Assembly: GCF_022605165.1 (NCBI RefSeq)
Contig: NC_063068.1
Location: 5,518,001-5,582,000, forward strand
Source of the DNA: Purpureocillium takamizusanense
Taxonomy: Eukaryota > Ascomycota > Sordariomycetes > Hypocreales > Ophiocordycipitaceae
Reading direction: 5' to 3'
Length of the DNA: 64,000 nucleotides
The notes beneath the pieces are model-generated. The model was not told the DNA's origin. It saw only the letters and a list, made by a program, of their open reading frames with translations, and made no database searches. Both the position numbers and the translations under genes were made by a program. Below are positions 45,528 to 57,627 of the stretch, one piece after another (the first letter of the stretch is position 1; each line of letters starts with the position of its first letter).

Positions 45528-46082
45528 CATATCGCGACACCGTGCCGATCGCTCACCGAGAAGGGCCTTCGCCGTGGGCACCGACCGCCTGCCTTGTCAC
45601 ACACGCCCCTGGCAACGCGCCCTCGTCGTCTCCTTGCTCGTCGTCCGTCCCTTCAGGCGAAGACAGCATCGTCCTCTTATCTGCTCGACGTCGTCTCCAT
45701 ATCAGCCAGCCCACACCCTCGGGGCCTCGTTCTGCAGTACCCCAGAATCGTCTCAGCCGCCCGCCTATCTATCCGCATCATCGACGTTCGTTATCGCTGG
45801 CCCCCCTCCCTTCCTCCCCGGACACCAACAAGCCTGTCCCCGGTCTGTCTTCCCCGCGACTTGAGGCCCAGACGAGTCTCAGACGCGCATTCGACGCCAC
45901 TGCCTCGCACATCTCTGTATTTTTTTTCTCTGTTGGCCGTTGACTTTTCTTGCCTGCATCGCCCACCGCTTCTCTTCTCGAGGCCTCACCCATGAGTCTC
46001 TAGCCTCACTGGCTCCTCCCTGGCACTACGGCGTCTCTCCAGCGTCGGCCAGTCTCGCAGATTTAATCTCACGCGTCGCACA

Positions 46083-47872
46083 ATGGCAGCTGTCCTCACC
46101 TCCGAGTACAGCAATCATTTCATCTCCTCGTCGATGCGCCGCTCACAGTCCCAGTCGAACCTGGTCGCCGCGCCGGCCTCGTATCGTCAGCCAAACCCCA
46201 ACATCCACAGCCAGTATGCGATGCCCTCCAAGTCGTACGCTGAATCCGACCACTCCTCCGCTCCGTCGTCACCGCCCCCGGTCATTCAGGCTGAATCCAC
46301 CGATATCTCCTTCTCCTCAACACCAGCCAGCAACCTCTCCATAGCCTCCGAGTATGACGAGGCTCTCGCCTTCGACGAAACATCTGATGACCACTTTAAC
46401 CCGCCCCTCTTATCCCAAGACAAGTTCTTCCTGCCGCCGACTATACAACACGACGATAACCTCGAGCCGCCTCCGAGTCCCAAGACCGGGGACTCGTATA
46501 CGGTGTCTCCGGCAGAGCCCGACACCTCGGGAGTAGCCTCGGGTCCCGACACGCCCGAGTGCCCGGAACATGCCGAGGATGACAGTGCCGTCTCAAGTAA
46601 ACCTTCGCGACAGGTGGACTACCTATCTCACGAGTGGAAGGAGGAGGACATATGGTCTTCGTGGCGGTACATAATATCAAAACGAGATGAGTTTCCCAAC
46701 AGCAAGCGCTTGGAGAATGCCTCTTGGAGGACGTGGATGAAGGCCAAGAATAAGCTGAAGACGATTTCGCCCGAGGAGCTAAATTGGTGAGTCCTTGACC
46801 GTTGCACGAGCTGCGTGACCATGCCACTGACTTGATTGATAGGCTCAAGGATTGCGACGTCACATGGCTCTATGGGCCCCTGCAATCTGGATCAAACCGC
46901 CTAAACCCGACTCAGACAGAGCCATCGAGCTCGACCCTATCTAAGTCGGAGTCTCTGGTTAACCTCAACAAAAAGCCTATCCTCAAGAAGCGGAGCATGT
47001 CGGAGCTCATGCTACAGAGGTCCATCACGGCTGCATCACTCCTCAAGCAGGCCACGGCTGCAGTTCAGGCTCAGGAAACAAGGAAAAGCGCACTGCGGCC
47101 CAACATATCGCGCGCCAACACGGATTGCTACGTCACCTATCCTTTGTCCACGAGAAGGCTGAGCCAGGGAAACAACAGCTCCGTGGCCCAGTCAACTGAC
47201 TCGTCTGGGATGTCTTCCCCGTTCCCTGAGCGGAAGCATATTCATTTCAATGAGCAGGTGGAACAATGCATCGCCGTCGAGGTCAAGGGCGACGAGGATG
47301 ACGATGTTGACATGGATCGTTACGACGAAGGCAGCGACTCGGACGATGGCGGCGTCATGATGAAGCGTGTCAAGGCTAAGAAGCGAGGCCCGTCATCGAA
47401 GAGGAAAACGAAGAAGGTCGTTCAGCCAGAAGGGAAGACCATTGCCAAGCTACCCTCGACGACGCTCAAGTATCGGGAGGACACTCCAGAGCTGGACAGT
47501 GCCATGAAGCACAGCACTGGAGTCTACCGCAGTCCCATACTCTCGCCGTCTTCCTCTCAGGAGACCCTACGGCCCACCAAGCAACCCTCCGACTTCTACT
47601 TTGGCGAGGAGGATGACGACATGGAAGATGCTCCTGACGCCAGTGCATTCGGTTGGCGATCACCTCCCGGCAACGGTTTATCCCGGTCCACGTCCACGGG
47701 GAGCCTGTGCGACGAGCCAGTTGGGATGCGCCGGACGCCCTCTGGCATGTTCATGCCGTGCGAGGAAGGAGATCCATCTGCCGGAGACGGCATTTTGGGT
47801 CGTGTCATCGACACTGTCAATACGGCACGAGACATTGCGCATGTCATCTGGAATGTCGGCTGGAGGAAGTAA
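46083..47872 (+). CDS. Reg1-like protein phosphatase 1 regulatory subunit (DUF1752 domain)
   Basis: Two exons, 46083-46786 and 46843-47872, giving 577 aa. The fungal Reg1 family targets PP1 (Glc7) to Snf1 and its substrates and so governs glucose repression. Seen: a Ser-rich N-terminus, then the DUF1752 (areA GATA-like) segment near residues 180-240 with EDIWSSWRYIISKR and LENASWRTWMKAKN, split by the intron at the W|LKDCDV position. A PP1-docking motif sits at residues 366-370 (K-H-I-H-F, fitting [RK]-x-[VI]-x-F), inside RKHIHFNEQVEQC, the hallmark of Reg1. An acidic EDDDVDMD run and a basic KKRGPSSKRKTKK nuclear-type signal follow, with a conserved short helix at the C-terminus (DTVNTARDIAHVIWNVGWRK). 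Its long pyrimidine-rich leader suggests regulated translation or transcription. Confidence 0.85.
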
Positions 47873-49811
47873 CCTTGCCAACGAGGGGAACCTACGCCAG
47901 CTTGCCTGCAGAACAGCAATGTATCACCCGCGTCGTGCTACGTCGTACAAGATCATATGTGCGCCCGACGTGTTACTACCTACCTGGAGGGACAGCGTGC
48001 CATTATGCATGGTCGGTGCGGCGGAGCGACCTTGATCGCCAGCCTTGCCTGCCAACGCGGGGCTCACCAGTGCAGTACAGTATACTGTACACCTGGCTAT
48101 CCTGCAATCCCAGGTGCTACAAGACCTCTTACACCGCCACAAGGGGCTCAAGTCCCCGGCCTCGGGCGCGCCAATGAGCCGGTACGGGCGGGACGAGGCA
48201 CATGAACCGGCCGCACACGTCGGGGTGCAGGTGTTCCCAGATTCCGCCGGGGGGGTGGATTGACTCCAACAAGGGAAGTCACGAGGTCTGCTGACCTTGC
48301 CTGCATGGGGGAGGGGAGGGTTCCTGGTCACGTCTCAGACGTGCTCGAGTCCACATCTGGACAGCGCGCGCGACCTCGCATATTTTAACGGCCTCACGAC
48401 TTTCTGCTTTTTCTGTTCATACTGTATATTGCCTTTTTGAAGGCTTGTCTTTTATGCAGAGCATTGCGGGTGGTTTGTGTATTTTGTTCTTGTTGTTTTC
48501 AACTCTTTGAATACTTACAGCATGGGGCGGCAGAGGAAATCCGGTACAGCGGCGGATCGAAAGATACGTACTACTACTACGACTCTGCGGGGGGAGGATT
48601 GGTAGCGTGGGAGGCGAGGGCGACGAGTAGGAGGGGCTGTATCTTGCGAGCACGGTTGGGCGTTCCTGGCGGGATCTGATGAGGACGGGGCGGGCGGCTG
48701 TTTCCCCTCCCCCGTTCGACGGCATCGCACGTCTTTTTTCGCGTTTGTTGTTTTGGGCCTGCGTTATCTGTATCCTCCTGTTTCTGCTGTTTGTTTGGGA
48801 AGGAAAAGTTGTCCGAGCCGGCTTGCTATACTATCTTGGGGTTTTTTTTCGTTTCCTTGTTTGCTCCGAGGGCATGCATGGCCGGGGCGAAGGTTCGGGA
48901 ACCGGGGGGACAGCAGGCCTCCGATGCACGCATGGGCGCTCACTCAGTCAGGCAGAGTATCCATTCGTACTACATGGCGCGTCGCGGCGGGGAGGGTGGC
49001 GAACACAACATCACGAGGTGATACAGAAAAAAGACAAAAGGCAATGACATACAGTACACACACACACACACATGGCATACGGGCAGTGCGGTTCAATGAG
49101 AGCAATGACGTGATGTACACGCGCTGAATGACCGAGGTAGGGGGCATTTGCGGTGAGGGGGGTTTCGATTCTATCAACGCTTCCTGCTGTTTGTACGCGC
49201 AATCCCCCGAGACACAGGCTCACCGTCTCGATGTCGTGCCTGCGACCGCCACCCTCCTCAGCGGGATCGCTCGCGCTACCACACTTTGTAGAGGTATACC
49301 CCGATGACACGACGGGTCCGTTCAGCCTCGATCGATACTGTACAGTCCTGTACGGGGTGCAGCACCGAGGGAACACCCCCGTACTCGTACTCGTCACAGC
49401 GTGGCTTGGCTGGGTGCAGTCGACGAGACACGGCGGGGCAGACTGGCGTGGACCCCTATGACGCGGGCATGCACACACAAACCCCCCTTGCCCCCCCCCC
49501 CCTTCGATTCCGCTTCTTGTGGCGGCCAAACGGCGGCCTGGCGAGAATTTGTTGGGGCTCCCCAACAGGGCCGTCGTCGTCGTGGGATGCCCTGGTCAGG
49601 CGGCCGCTGGATGGGGAAGAGTCTGGGGTAACGAAAATGCGGGGGAGCGAATCAGATGGGGGGCGCGCGCATGAAGCCCGCCGGTGGTCCGTTTCCCCCA
49701 TCGTGGGTCGACGCTCGACGGCTCTCCACCAAAGCCAGCCAACCTTGTGACCACGATGCGCCCAGCCCTGTCGTCAGCGTGGGCCTCGGCTGGTGCGTAA
49801 CCGACCGGCGC
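47873..49811. other. Intergenic, 1.9 kb, between convergent gene ends
   Basis: The Reg1-like gene and the cyt-4-like gene converge. The space holds a CA run (49055-49072), poly-C at about 49489-49501 and T-rich stretches at 48410-48500 that fit 3' UTRs. No supported gene on either strand. Confidence 0.5.
49055..49072. repeat. (CA)n dinucleotide tract
   Basis: Nine CA/AC units in the convergent 3' region. Confidence 0.8.
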
Positions 49812-52800
49812 TCAGGCTGATGGTTGCGTCTGTGACGGCTGCCTACCACCAATGTCACCCCCACCGAGGTATCGCGTGGCCCGGACGAGGATCTGCCGCG
49901 AGTGCACGTTGACGTCGACGAGCTCCACCTCAAACTCGTCGCCCACTTTCACGTCCTTGACGAGGCACAAGCCGTCCAGCCCGGCAATGTCCAGCACCGC
50001 GGGGAGGTCGAACATGTCGAGCCGACCAACGAGGCCCTGTCGCCAACGGGTGCCAACGCTAAACTTCAAGGTTCGCGGTGCCGTGCCTTCGAACCGCCAG
50101 GCTCTAACCAAGGCAATGAGGACCCAGTCCAGAGAGCCCCGGGCCATTGCCCTCGCCATCCTCTCACGCACTTGCAGAAGTGGCAAGGTATTTGCCAGCT
50201 TCGCACTTGTAAATGGTAAAATCTTTCCAATGTCGTCCACGGCCGGATCCATCGCACGCTGCAGCTGTCGTTCATGGGCCAGGGCTGCGTGTATCTGCCA
50301 GTGGACGACGAGGTCCGAGAAGCGCCTAAGCGGGGACGTGGCCTTCGCGTACATGTCTAGACCAAGCAAGAAGTACGGGCCTGGCTGTGATGAAAGCTCG
50401 ATACCCCCTGTCAGCTTAAACAGCTCCTGCCGCTGCCCAGGAGTCGGCTCGATGCCCTTGTGAATGAGGGGGTATATCTCCCTTGTTGCGTAATCAAAGG
50501 CTGTGGCAAAATTCTGGGCCGTCTTGACGTCCCGACGATATGGAACTGGAATGCCGCGAGCCGAGCACCACCGCGCAGCGATGTGTCCAGCTAGCACCAT
50601 CGAATTTGCCACGACGGAACAGCCATTGGATTCCCCTTGCCCAACTTCGATGTATGGATCCGCAGGGAGCCTTGTCGTCTCCTCTGTTGAATTACCGTCC
50701 GGGAAGTCGTTGTTGAACGCCACAGAGACTGTAGGTCTGGGGAAGAAATACGGCCACGCCCCTTTGAGTAGCCGCTTTTGCTTAATCGCCTCGGCCAGCC
50801 GATACAAGGTCAGAAGATCATTTTGTTCGGCGGTATCTAGGTCCCCAGTCGCCGTGATGGAGCGTGTGGGGAGGACCTCTCCATGGGCCGGAGGCGTTCC
50901 CACTGACAGATGATAGCCATGGAACGGTGGAGAAGGAGGTTCGTCGCAGAACAACGACACGTCCTTGGGATCCAAGTATTTGACCTGGTCGAGCACGCTG
51001 GGCTCGATTCTCTGGTCCAGAATGTCGCCAGCCTCGTTGACCCTGGCACTGAACGTGAGAGCCGGTGCCCCAGAGCGAAGTGAGAATCTTGTAGTGAGGC
51101 CCTCGGATCTGTAGTCCTTGGAGTCTTCCTCGCCAAGCTCTGAAGGTATCATGGCTTGAAAATGCCCCGGGAGATAGATATTCTCAGGGATGAGCTCCAT
51201 GAACTTACAGAGCTCCGAATTTGGAGCAATGGCGGACGCAGGGTCCGCTGCATGAACATGTATCCAGTATTCATCCGCCTTGTCGGTATACTCCAAAGAA
51301 ACGCCGTCGTCTATGAGGACTGTGGATGGGGCGTCGATGCAGAAAATGGTGGCGCCAGATCTCCGCCTCCTCGCGTCTGCTGCAATATCGAGCCGCATCG
51401 ACTGTTCAAGGTCTTTCGGCTGGTCACGCACGAGACCCCCGCCCCTGTCTATTGTGACATGAGGGAACCGTACTCTGTAGCGCGAAAGAATTTCCCAAGG
51501 GGCGATAATCCCACTCTCCTGAAGAAAAGTCCAAGCAGTGCTTTGGTCGAGGGGCACGTCCTGGTAAAGACCCAGCGCCCGCAGGATGAGCGCGCCATAA
51601 GAGTGATAGCGGGAGCCCGCGTCAAACACGTTGTAGCTTGCCCACCATTCTAAGAAGGTAATGACGTCCTTGCTTGGCGGACTCCATTCCACTTTGGGCA
51701 GATCTGAAGCAGACGACGGCTTTAGAATGCCGTGAGGCGTCCATTCTCGATGTTGACGATTGCGCGAGACGACCTCTCGCGCCTGCAGGACAAATCGGCC
51801 GAGCGTGGTTTCCTCCAGCTCAGCCGGATAAAGAGGCCTCGAGTGCTTCATGCTGGCTTCGGTGTATTCGCGCACCATCATGGCCACTCCGTCGATGATG
51901 CTAGTGAAGTTTTGCGGAAACACCTCAAATAGATGATCACGACGGTGGCAGTCGGTGGAGGGGCCTAGGGGGACAAACCCCGCCTCGTTGCGATATACGG
52001 CGGTATGCACAGCGTACAGCGCGGTAGCGTGGAAGCCGTCGTCGCCCTTGAGATTCGCTGGTAGGAGAGCGTCTGCAATCTCGAATAGGCTGAGATACTG
52101 AATGCTGCGGGAGTTGGACAGCAGCGTGCGGGCACCTTCCAGCTTCGCAAGATTCGCTTGATATATCAACTCTGATTTTCTGAGAAAGTCATGCATCCTA
52201 TTGATCAAGACAATGCCGTCTTCTCGGGACGGGCCACTATCCAGTCGTCGCAGCTCGTCAAAGTCCTCTGGTGTCGCGCCGCTCCGGATCTTGGCAAGCA
52301 CCGCATCCAATTCTGAGGGCGTCGCAAAATTGGACACTGCGAACAATGACGTGAAGCCCGTGCTAGTGATCCATTTGCCATTGACGGCGTAGAAGTGATT
52401 GCGATTGCCGAAGAAGCCAAGATATACAGCGAAAATGGGCATTCTCGAGCCGCTCTGACTGTTTACGGGATGCGGGATCAGCCATCAGGAATGCATTCAA
52501 CGAAAGAAAACGGCTAGACCGTACCTGAGCTCCACAAGATCACCTGGTTCTCTTGAATCGACTGCTACTGCCAGCTCAGAGTCTTCCTGGTCTCGTTCGC
52601 CGCCCACGCCGTCTGGCGAGCTCGAATCAGCCGGTTTGAGCTGATCCAGAGCCGACGACCCAGTCGATTCAGCTCGACTGAGGCTGTTGGAAATGGTCCC
52701 ATACATGAAGATGTCTGGGGGCAAGGTGAGAGCGTGTTGCTGGCCTTGCTCAGCTGCCCACTGCTGTAGGCGTTCGCGAATAGGTACTTTTCGCTCGCGG

Positions 52801-53075
52801 TCGGCCGTAGAACTCTTGTCTGACGGAGCCTTGGGTATGTTTATACGCCCCGAGGGAGGCACGTTCTGCGTACTCGCCCATTTCTGCCGACAAAGGGCTA
52901 ACGTCAGCGGATGCCCATACCGAGAGCCAGAGATGGGGAGGTGGAGGGGCCAGACTCTATATGTCGCGACAAATATCAACTTTGGCGTCTCGGATGGGCG
53001 CGGCGCCCTTGGACTGCTCAGTCGACGAGCGAGACATTGCCGACAAATAAAGGGCCGTCCAGAGGCGTGAATCAT
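49812..53075 (-). CDS. Mitochondrial 3'-5' exoribonuclease, RNB family (Cyt-4 / Dss1-like)
   Basis: Two exons, 53075-52525 and 52458-49812, give 1065 aa (Neurospora CYT-4 is about 1100). CYT-4/Dss1 is the RNase II-like nuclease of mitochondria, working with the Suv3 helicase in RNA turnover, 3' processing and intron RNA decay. Seen: an N-terminal Arg/Ser-rich presequence (FICRQCLARRLSSPRAPR), a poorly conserved middle part with WEILSRYRVRFPHV, the RNB core from about residue 555 (FCIDAP, IDDGVSLEY, WIHVHAADP), the EQNDLLTLYRLAEAIK helix, SNGCSVVANSMVLAGHIAARWC and YAKATSPLRRFSDLVVHWQIHAAL near the end of the core, then an S1-like tail. The first catalytic Asp cluster (DAPSTVLIDDG) is somewhat divergent from the textbook D-x-P-x-x-x-D-I-D-D, as in other Dss1 proteins. 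A further small intron in exon 1 cannot be excluded. Confidence 0.88.
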
Positions 53076-53160
53076 GGCGAAGTTGGCTGCGGCTGCCTTG
53101 GAATCGACAAGTCGCAAGCAGGCCCATGAGAAAAGTCGTCGCGCGTCACCAGGTGCCAGG

Positions 53161-53182
53161 TTTTTTTTTTTGGGGGGGGGGG
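53161..53182. repeat. T11G11 homopolymer junction
   Basis: Eleven T directly followed by about eleven G, 86 bp upstream of the cyt-4-like start codon; likely to be an assembly or slippage hotspot. Confidence 0.8.
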
Positions 53183-54960
53183 TGGAGCAGTCGCAGGTCG
53201 CGCTGTCACATGACCGCACTTGCAGGAGGTACGAACTTATACAAGATACGTCGAGCGTCGCTACTACCTGATCCGTGGAATAGGTACTAAGGTATTCCGT
53301 ACGAGCACCACAGCCAGTACCCAAGTAGTCCTAACACCTTCCTTGTACATCCTCCCATTGTCGTGTCATTCCCAACTTCATCTCGAATCGCACTGCACAG
53401 CACTTAACGGAACGAATCTAAGCTGCCATCTACAGTACGGTCGAATTATCGTAGTGCTGTATGTACCGCGGACGTGGACTACTGTGTTCGAAGGCGCCCG
53501 GGCAGTCATTGCGTGCGGCCTTGCCACGTCGATGCAACGAACCAACGAGGCCAATCGGCGACTAGGGCAATCATTTCATCGCGAGCAGCCGACGCAGCTG
53601 GAGTGGCTGACTGACGAAATACGAGAGGCAAGCCAAGTGGAACATGACGATTCGTAGGCTCGAATGGACGCTCCGAGCAGCGTCTGGAGGGTGAAGGTAG
53701 GCTAGGACCAACAGCAAGCGACGCGGGGAGAAGGCCATGGTCAGGTGCACAAAGCTCGGTTGGGCTCAGGATCTGCACAGACGGAACTGGCTCCTGGACG
53801 ATCACCGCCGATTCGAATCGTGAACGATCGATTGCTCAACATGCACGTCGAGTCTTGAGTCTTGACGGTCACAACGCGAAGCGGCAGCCGCTGCAGAGAT
53901 GCCAAGTACCGGCGGCTGCTCGTGGGCACGGGTCGGTGGCGCCCGTCATTTAGATCTCATCCAGAAGAGCAAGCAGACGGGCATTGCAGATGAGCATGCA
54001 GATGAGCCGGGTTTCTTTTATTAGCAGTGGGCTAGTTACCTGGGAACACGTTCGCAAATGGAGGTGAGGCTCGGACGGGCGATCAGGTTTGGACAGTGTC
54101 CCGAGTAAGCAGCGCCCCTCCTCTTCCGGCTTGTCTGGCACGTCGGCCGCTGCGCCTCGACTGGCCCTTGCTGCGTTGTCGACAGCCAAGACAAGAGAGG
54201 GAGGGTCCCGGCCGTGGCGAGGAGCAGGGTACCTAACAATCAATTAGGAAGTACTACCAGCCGTTCGGAATCTTGAGCACCCGCCCGGACAACGGGTACG
54301 GAGAGAAACAAACAACCCGCACTGATCGGATGCCGGCTCGTGGTGCCCGATTGATTGGCGCACGCACACATGTACGGTAACTACTAACTACTGTCCGGAA
54401 CCGAGAGTGCAAACGCCTGGAAGCCTTGGGCTGCTGGGAGCTGCGATGCGGACGATTTGATGAGAGGATGAGGAACGGCAAATGTGGGTGGCTTTCGGGG
54501 GGGCTGAAGACATGGGGCCTGGCCGCCATGGTCGCACCAATGGCCCAATATGGTCAAGACCAGGAACAGACAGATGCAGGTACTGACTGAGCAGGGAGCG
54601 GAAGAATAGTTAGCTCAGGCCCACCCCGGGCAGCGTGGGCCAGAGAAAAGGGGGGGGACAAAGCCTTGTTGGATGATTCACCCTGACTCCCTGGAAGCAA
54701 CGGAACTGACTGACTGACGGACGGACTGGCTGACTGGACAGGGTAGTCAGCAGTACCAGCAGCAACATGATCCACGACAGGACGGCGGGAAAGTGGAATG
54801 ACTCTGGATCAGGCTCGCCAAGGAAGCAAGGGGCGACAGCGGCGGCAACGACGACGACGCAAGCACGGTGGGTGGTGGTGAGTGGGCGGGCGCCCGATTT
54901 CATCTCATCTCCCGGCAAGCGTCTTGTTCATCATCGGTCGGCGGGCCCAGTCGGGCTGCG

Positions 54961-55000
54961 CAGCACCGCACCGCACCGCACCGCACCGCACAGCACAGCA
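54961..55000. repeat. (CACCG/CACAG)n minisatellite
   Basis: CACCG pentanucleotides pass into CACAG pentanucleotides, a compound tract upstream of the GH17 gene. Confidence 0.75.
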
Positions 55001-55834
55001 CAGCGCAGCATCGCGGCCGACGGGCGGGCGGGCGCCATTTCATTTCACGTCTAGGGCCACTGTCACCACTCATCTGGCGCAACGGGCCAAGGCGACGGCA
55101 GCCCAGGACGGAGCCAACGACCCCCTTTGGCCAGACCATGGAAATTACCTAACCTCTGGAGGCTCCACACGCCCCTATTCGCGGTCAGCACTTCAACCGG
55201 AGCGCGAGAGGGAGAGGGAGCCAGCGCGGCGGTGGTGACGGTGGCCCATCCATCCATCCCTACCTACTTCTGGCCGGGCGGGCGCGCGTGTGTGTTCTCG
55301 TTGGCGCCCAGGGGGTCAACCGGCCTCCTCCCCCCCCTTTGCTGTGGTTGCTCGGAGGAGGAGGGGGAGGCAGGCATCTGGTCGATGCAGCAGCAGAGGC
55401 GGTCAGTCAGTGGAGGAGGACGGGCGCGAAGATGAGCTACTGCTGCTGCTGCTGCCGCTGCTCCTCGCCGTCGTGGCGGGCCAAGGGTTTTTTCTTTGGG
55501 CACGATGGCACCCTCGAGGCACCACCCTTGTTCGCCCCCCCCCCCCCCTGTCGGCTTGGCTTCCCCAGACCCGGAACAGCCAAGATGAACGCCTCGTCTG
55601 CAGCAATAATAACTGCCCTCCCCGTCGGCGCGCCCGCTCGTCCGTTCTGCTTCCCCTTCCTTCCCTCCTTCTCCCCACGAACCGTCCATGCCGACGTCGT
55701 AACAGAAAGCCGCTCTCGGAACCGCTTTCGTCCTCTCGTTCACTTCCGCGCAACCAACTTACCGCTTCACTCTTTCAGCGGGCATTCTTTTTTTTTCTTG
55801 TTTTACGACTCCACTGCTACTACTATCCATCACG

Positions 55835-57627
55835 ATGAAGGGTGTGTTTGCTGCCGCCGCCCTAGCGGCCATGGCGGGCAGCGTCAGCGCTGGTGGTCAC
55901 CACCGTCATGCTCACGAGGCCCTCTTCGCCAAGAGGGCCAACGACACGGCCGAAGTCTGCGTCCCCGGCTGCACCACCATCTGGAAGACGATTACCGGCG
56001 AGCCTACCCGTACGTACTACACCTCGTCTTGTGTTTCTTTTCCGAGCGAGCCTTGTTGGTGCTGCTGTTATTGCGTTGTTCGTTCCTCCAAGACCAGGTC
56101 TGGGCTAACTCGAGGGGCATCGCCAACCCGCCTCATGATGATATAGTCGTGCCCATCTCCACCGTCACCGCCACCAGCACCAAGACCAGCACCGTCACGC
56201 GCACCCAGACGCCGACGCAGGCCCCGCCCGCCACCACCGAGGTGGTCGTCGTGCCGCTCCCGACGCCTCAGCCGCGCACCTGCCCGACGCCCGGCACCTA
56301 CACGTTCCCCGCCACCACCATCACCGTCACCAAGGCCACCACGGTCTGCGGCGCCACGTCCACCGCCGTGCCCCCCGGCACCCACACCGTCGGCGGCGTC
56401 ACCACCATCGTCAAGACGGCCACCACGGTCATCTGCCCCGTCGCCACCGTCTCGACCTCGGGCACCGTCACCACCAGCACCATCGTCCAGACCACCTTCG
56501 TCTGCCCCACGCCCGGCACCTACACCATTGCTCCCACCACCCACACCGTCTCCGAGTCCACCGTCCTCGTCTACCCCGTCCCCAGCTCCATCAACCCGGG
56601 CACCTACACGGCCCCCGAGCAGGTCATCACCGTCACCAAGACGGGCTACGTCACCTACTGCCCCTTCACCAGCTCCGGCCTCCCCACCACCACCCCGGCT
56701 CCGGCTCCGGCTCCCCGGCCTACCAAGTCGGCCCCGCCGCCGCCGCCGCCCCCTCCCCCAGCTTCCACCAAGGAGGCGCCCAAGCCCAGCTCGTCCCCCA
56801 AGACGCCCTCGGGCAGCATCGGGAGCAACAACGACCAGTTCGGCATCACCTACACGCCCTACGAGCCCTCCAACGGCCAGTGCAAGGACGCCGCCAAGGT
56901 CGACAACGACATTGCCACCCTCAAGAAGGCCGGCTTCGGCAACGTCCGCGTCTACTCCACCGACTGCAACACGCTTGAGAATGTTGGCTCGGCCTGCAAG
57001 AAGCACGGCGTCGACTTGATTGTCGGTGTCTTTGTCAAGGGAGGCTGCACCCCCGACACCCCCGACATCAAGGAGCAGATTGACAAGCTTGCCGCTTGGG
57101 ACGGCTGGAGCATGGTCAAGCTCGTCGTGGTCAGCAACGAGGCCATCATGAACGGCCACTGCTCCGCCAGTGAACTCGTCACCCTCATCAAGACTGTCAA
57201 GTCCAGGTGCTCGTACCAGGGCCCCATCACCATCTCGGAGACGCTCGACGTCTGGCAGCGCAACGACGTGTCGAGCGCCCTCTGCGACGTCGTCAGCATT
57301 GTCGGCGCCAACGTTCACCCGTACTTCAACGCGGCCGTGACCCCCGACAAGGCCGGTGATTTCGTCAGCAACCAGCTCAGCCTCCTGTCCAAGATTTGCC
57401 CCGGCAAGGACGCCATCAACCTTGAGTGTGGCTGGCCCAGCCAGGGCACGTGCAACGGCGATGCCTGCCCCGGCAAGTTGGAGCAGATCAAGGCCATCGC
57501 CTCGATCCGCAAGAGCTGCGGCAACAAGACCGTTTTCTTCTCCTACGAGGACGACCACTGGAAGGAGCCTGGCAAGTGCCAGTGCGAGCAATACTGGGGT
57601 GCCGCCGCGGCCTTTGCCAACCTGTAA
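55835..57627 (+). CDS. GH17 cell-wall glucan endo-1,3-beta-glucosidase/transglucosidase with Ser/Thr/Pro stalk
   Basis: Two exons, 55835-56009 and 56147-57627, give 551 aa. Residues 1-19 form a signal peptide (MKGVFAAAALAAMAGSVSA). Residues 60-270 are a Thr/Ser/Pro/Val stalk with repeated CPTPGTYT-like units and Cys pairs, likely heavily O-glycosylated, followed by a polyPro run. The GH17 barrel begins near 285 (FGITYTPYEPSNGQCK) and holds the acid Glu390 (VVSNEAIMNG) and nucleophile Glu485 (NLECGWPSQG; the usual ETGWPS has Cys here instead of Thr). The chain stops soon after the barrel, with no hydrophobic GPI-type tail, so it is probably held in the wall by its stalk or released. Such enzymes split or transfer beta-1,3-glucan during wall growth. 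The 135-nt intron separates the signal region from the stalk. Confidence 0.9.

Larger units (their letters stand above)
36470..46082. other. 9.6-kb gene-poor region
   Basis: No frame has a recognisable domain or intron-exon structure consistent with the neighbouring genes; GC is visibly lower and GTACCTA/GTAGTACTAC words, short palindromes and minisatellites are frequent. The longest open frame is 351 codons (43170-44225 plus); it is Arg/Ser-rich, contains the minisatellite flank, and looks like chance. A Cys-containing frame at 39368-39658 (minus) is noted in the findings. The last 800 bp (45300-46082) are C/T-rich and are probably the long leader of the Reg1-like gene. No tRNA or rRNA was recognised. 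Confidence 0.55.
53076..55834. other. Intergenic, 2.8 kb, divergent promoters
   Basis: Space between the divergent cyt-4-like and GH17 genes. Contains poly-T/poly-G (53161-53182), a GCACC minisatellite (54961-55000), CTGACTGACTGACGGACGGACTGG-like runs near 54700-54735, poly-C at 55537-55549 and a T-rich stretch just before the GH17 ATG. Open frames here are Ser/Arg/Pro-rich and show no domain. Confidence 0.5.

Noticed and set aside
36470..46082. Transposon or retroelement
   Set aside because: No reverse transcriptase, integrase or transposase motif and no terminal repeats could be seen; decayed relics remain possible only.
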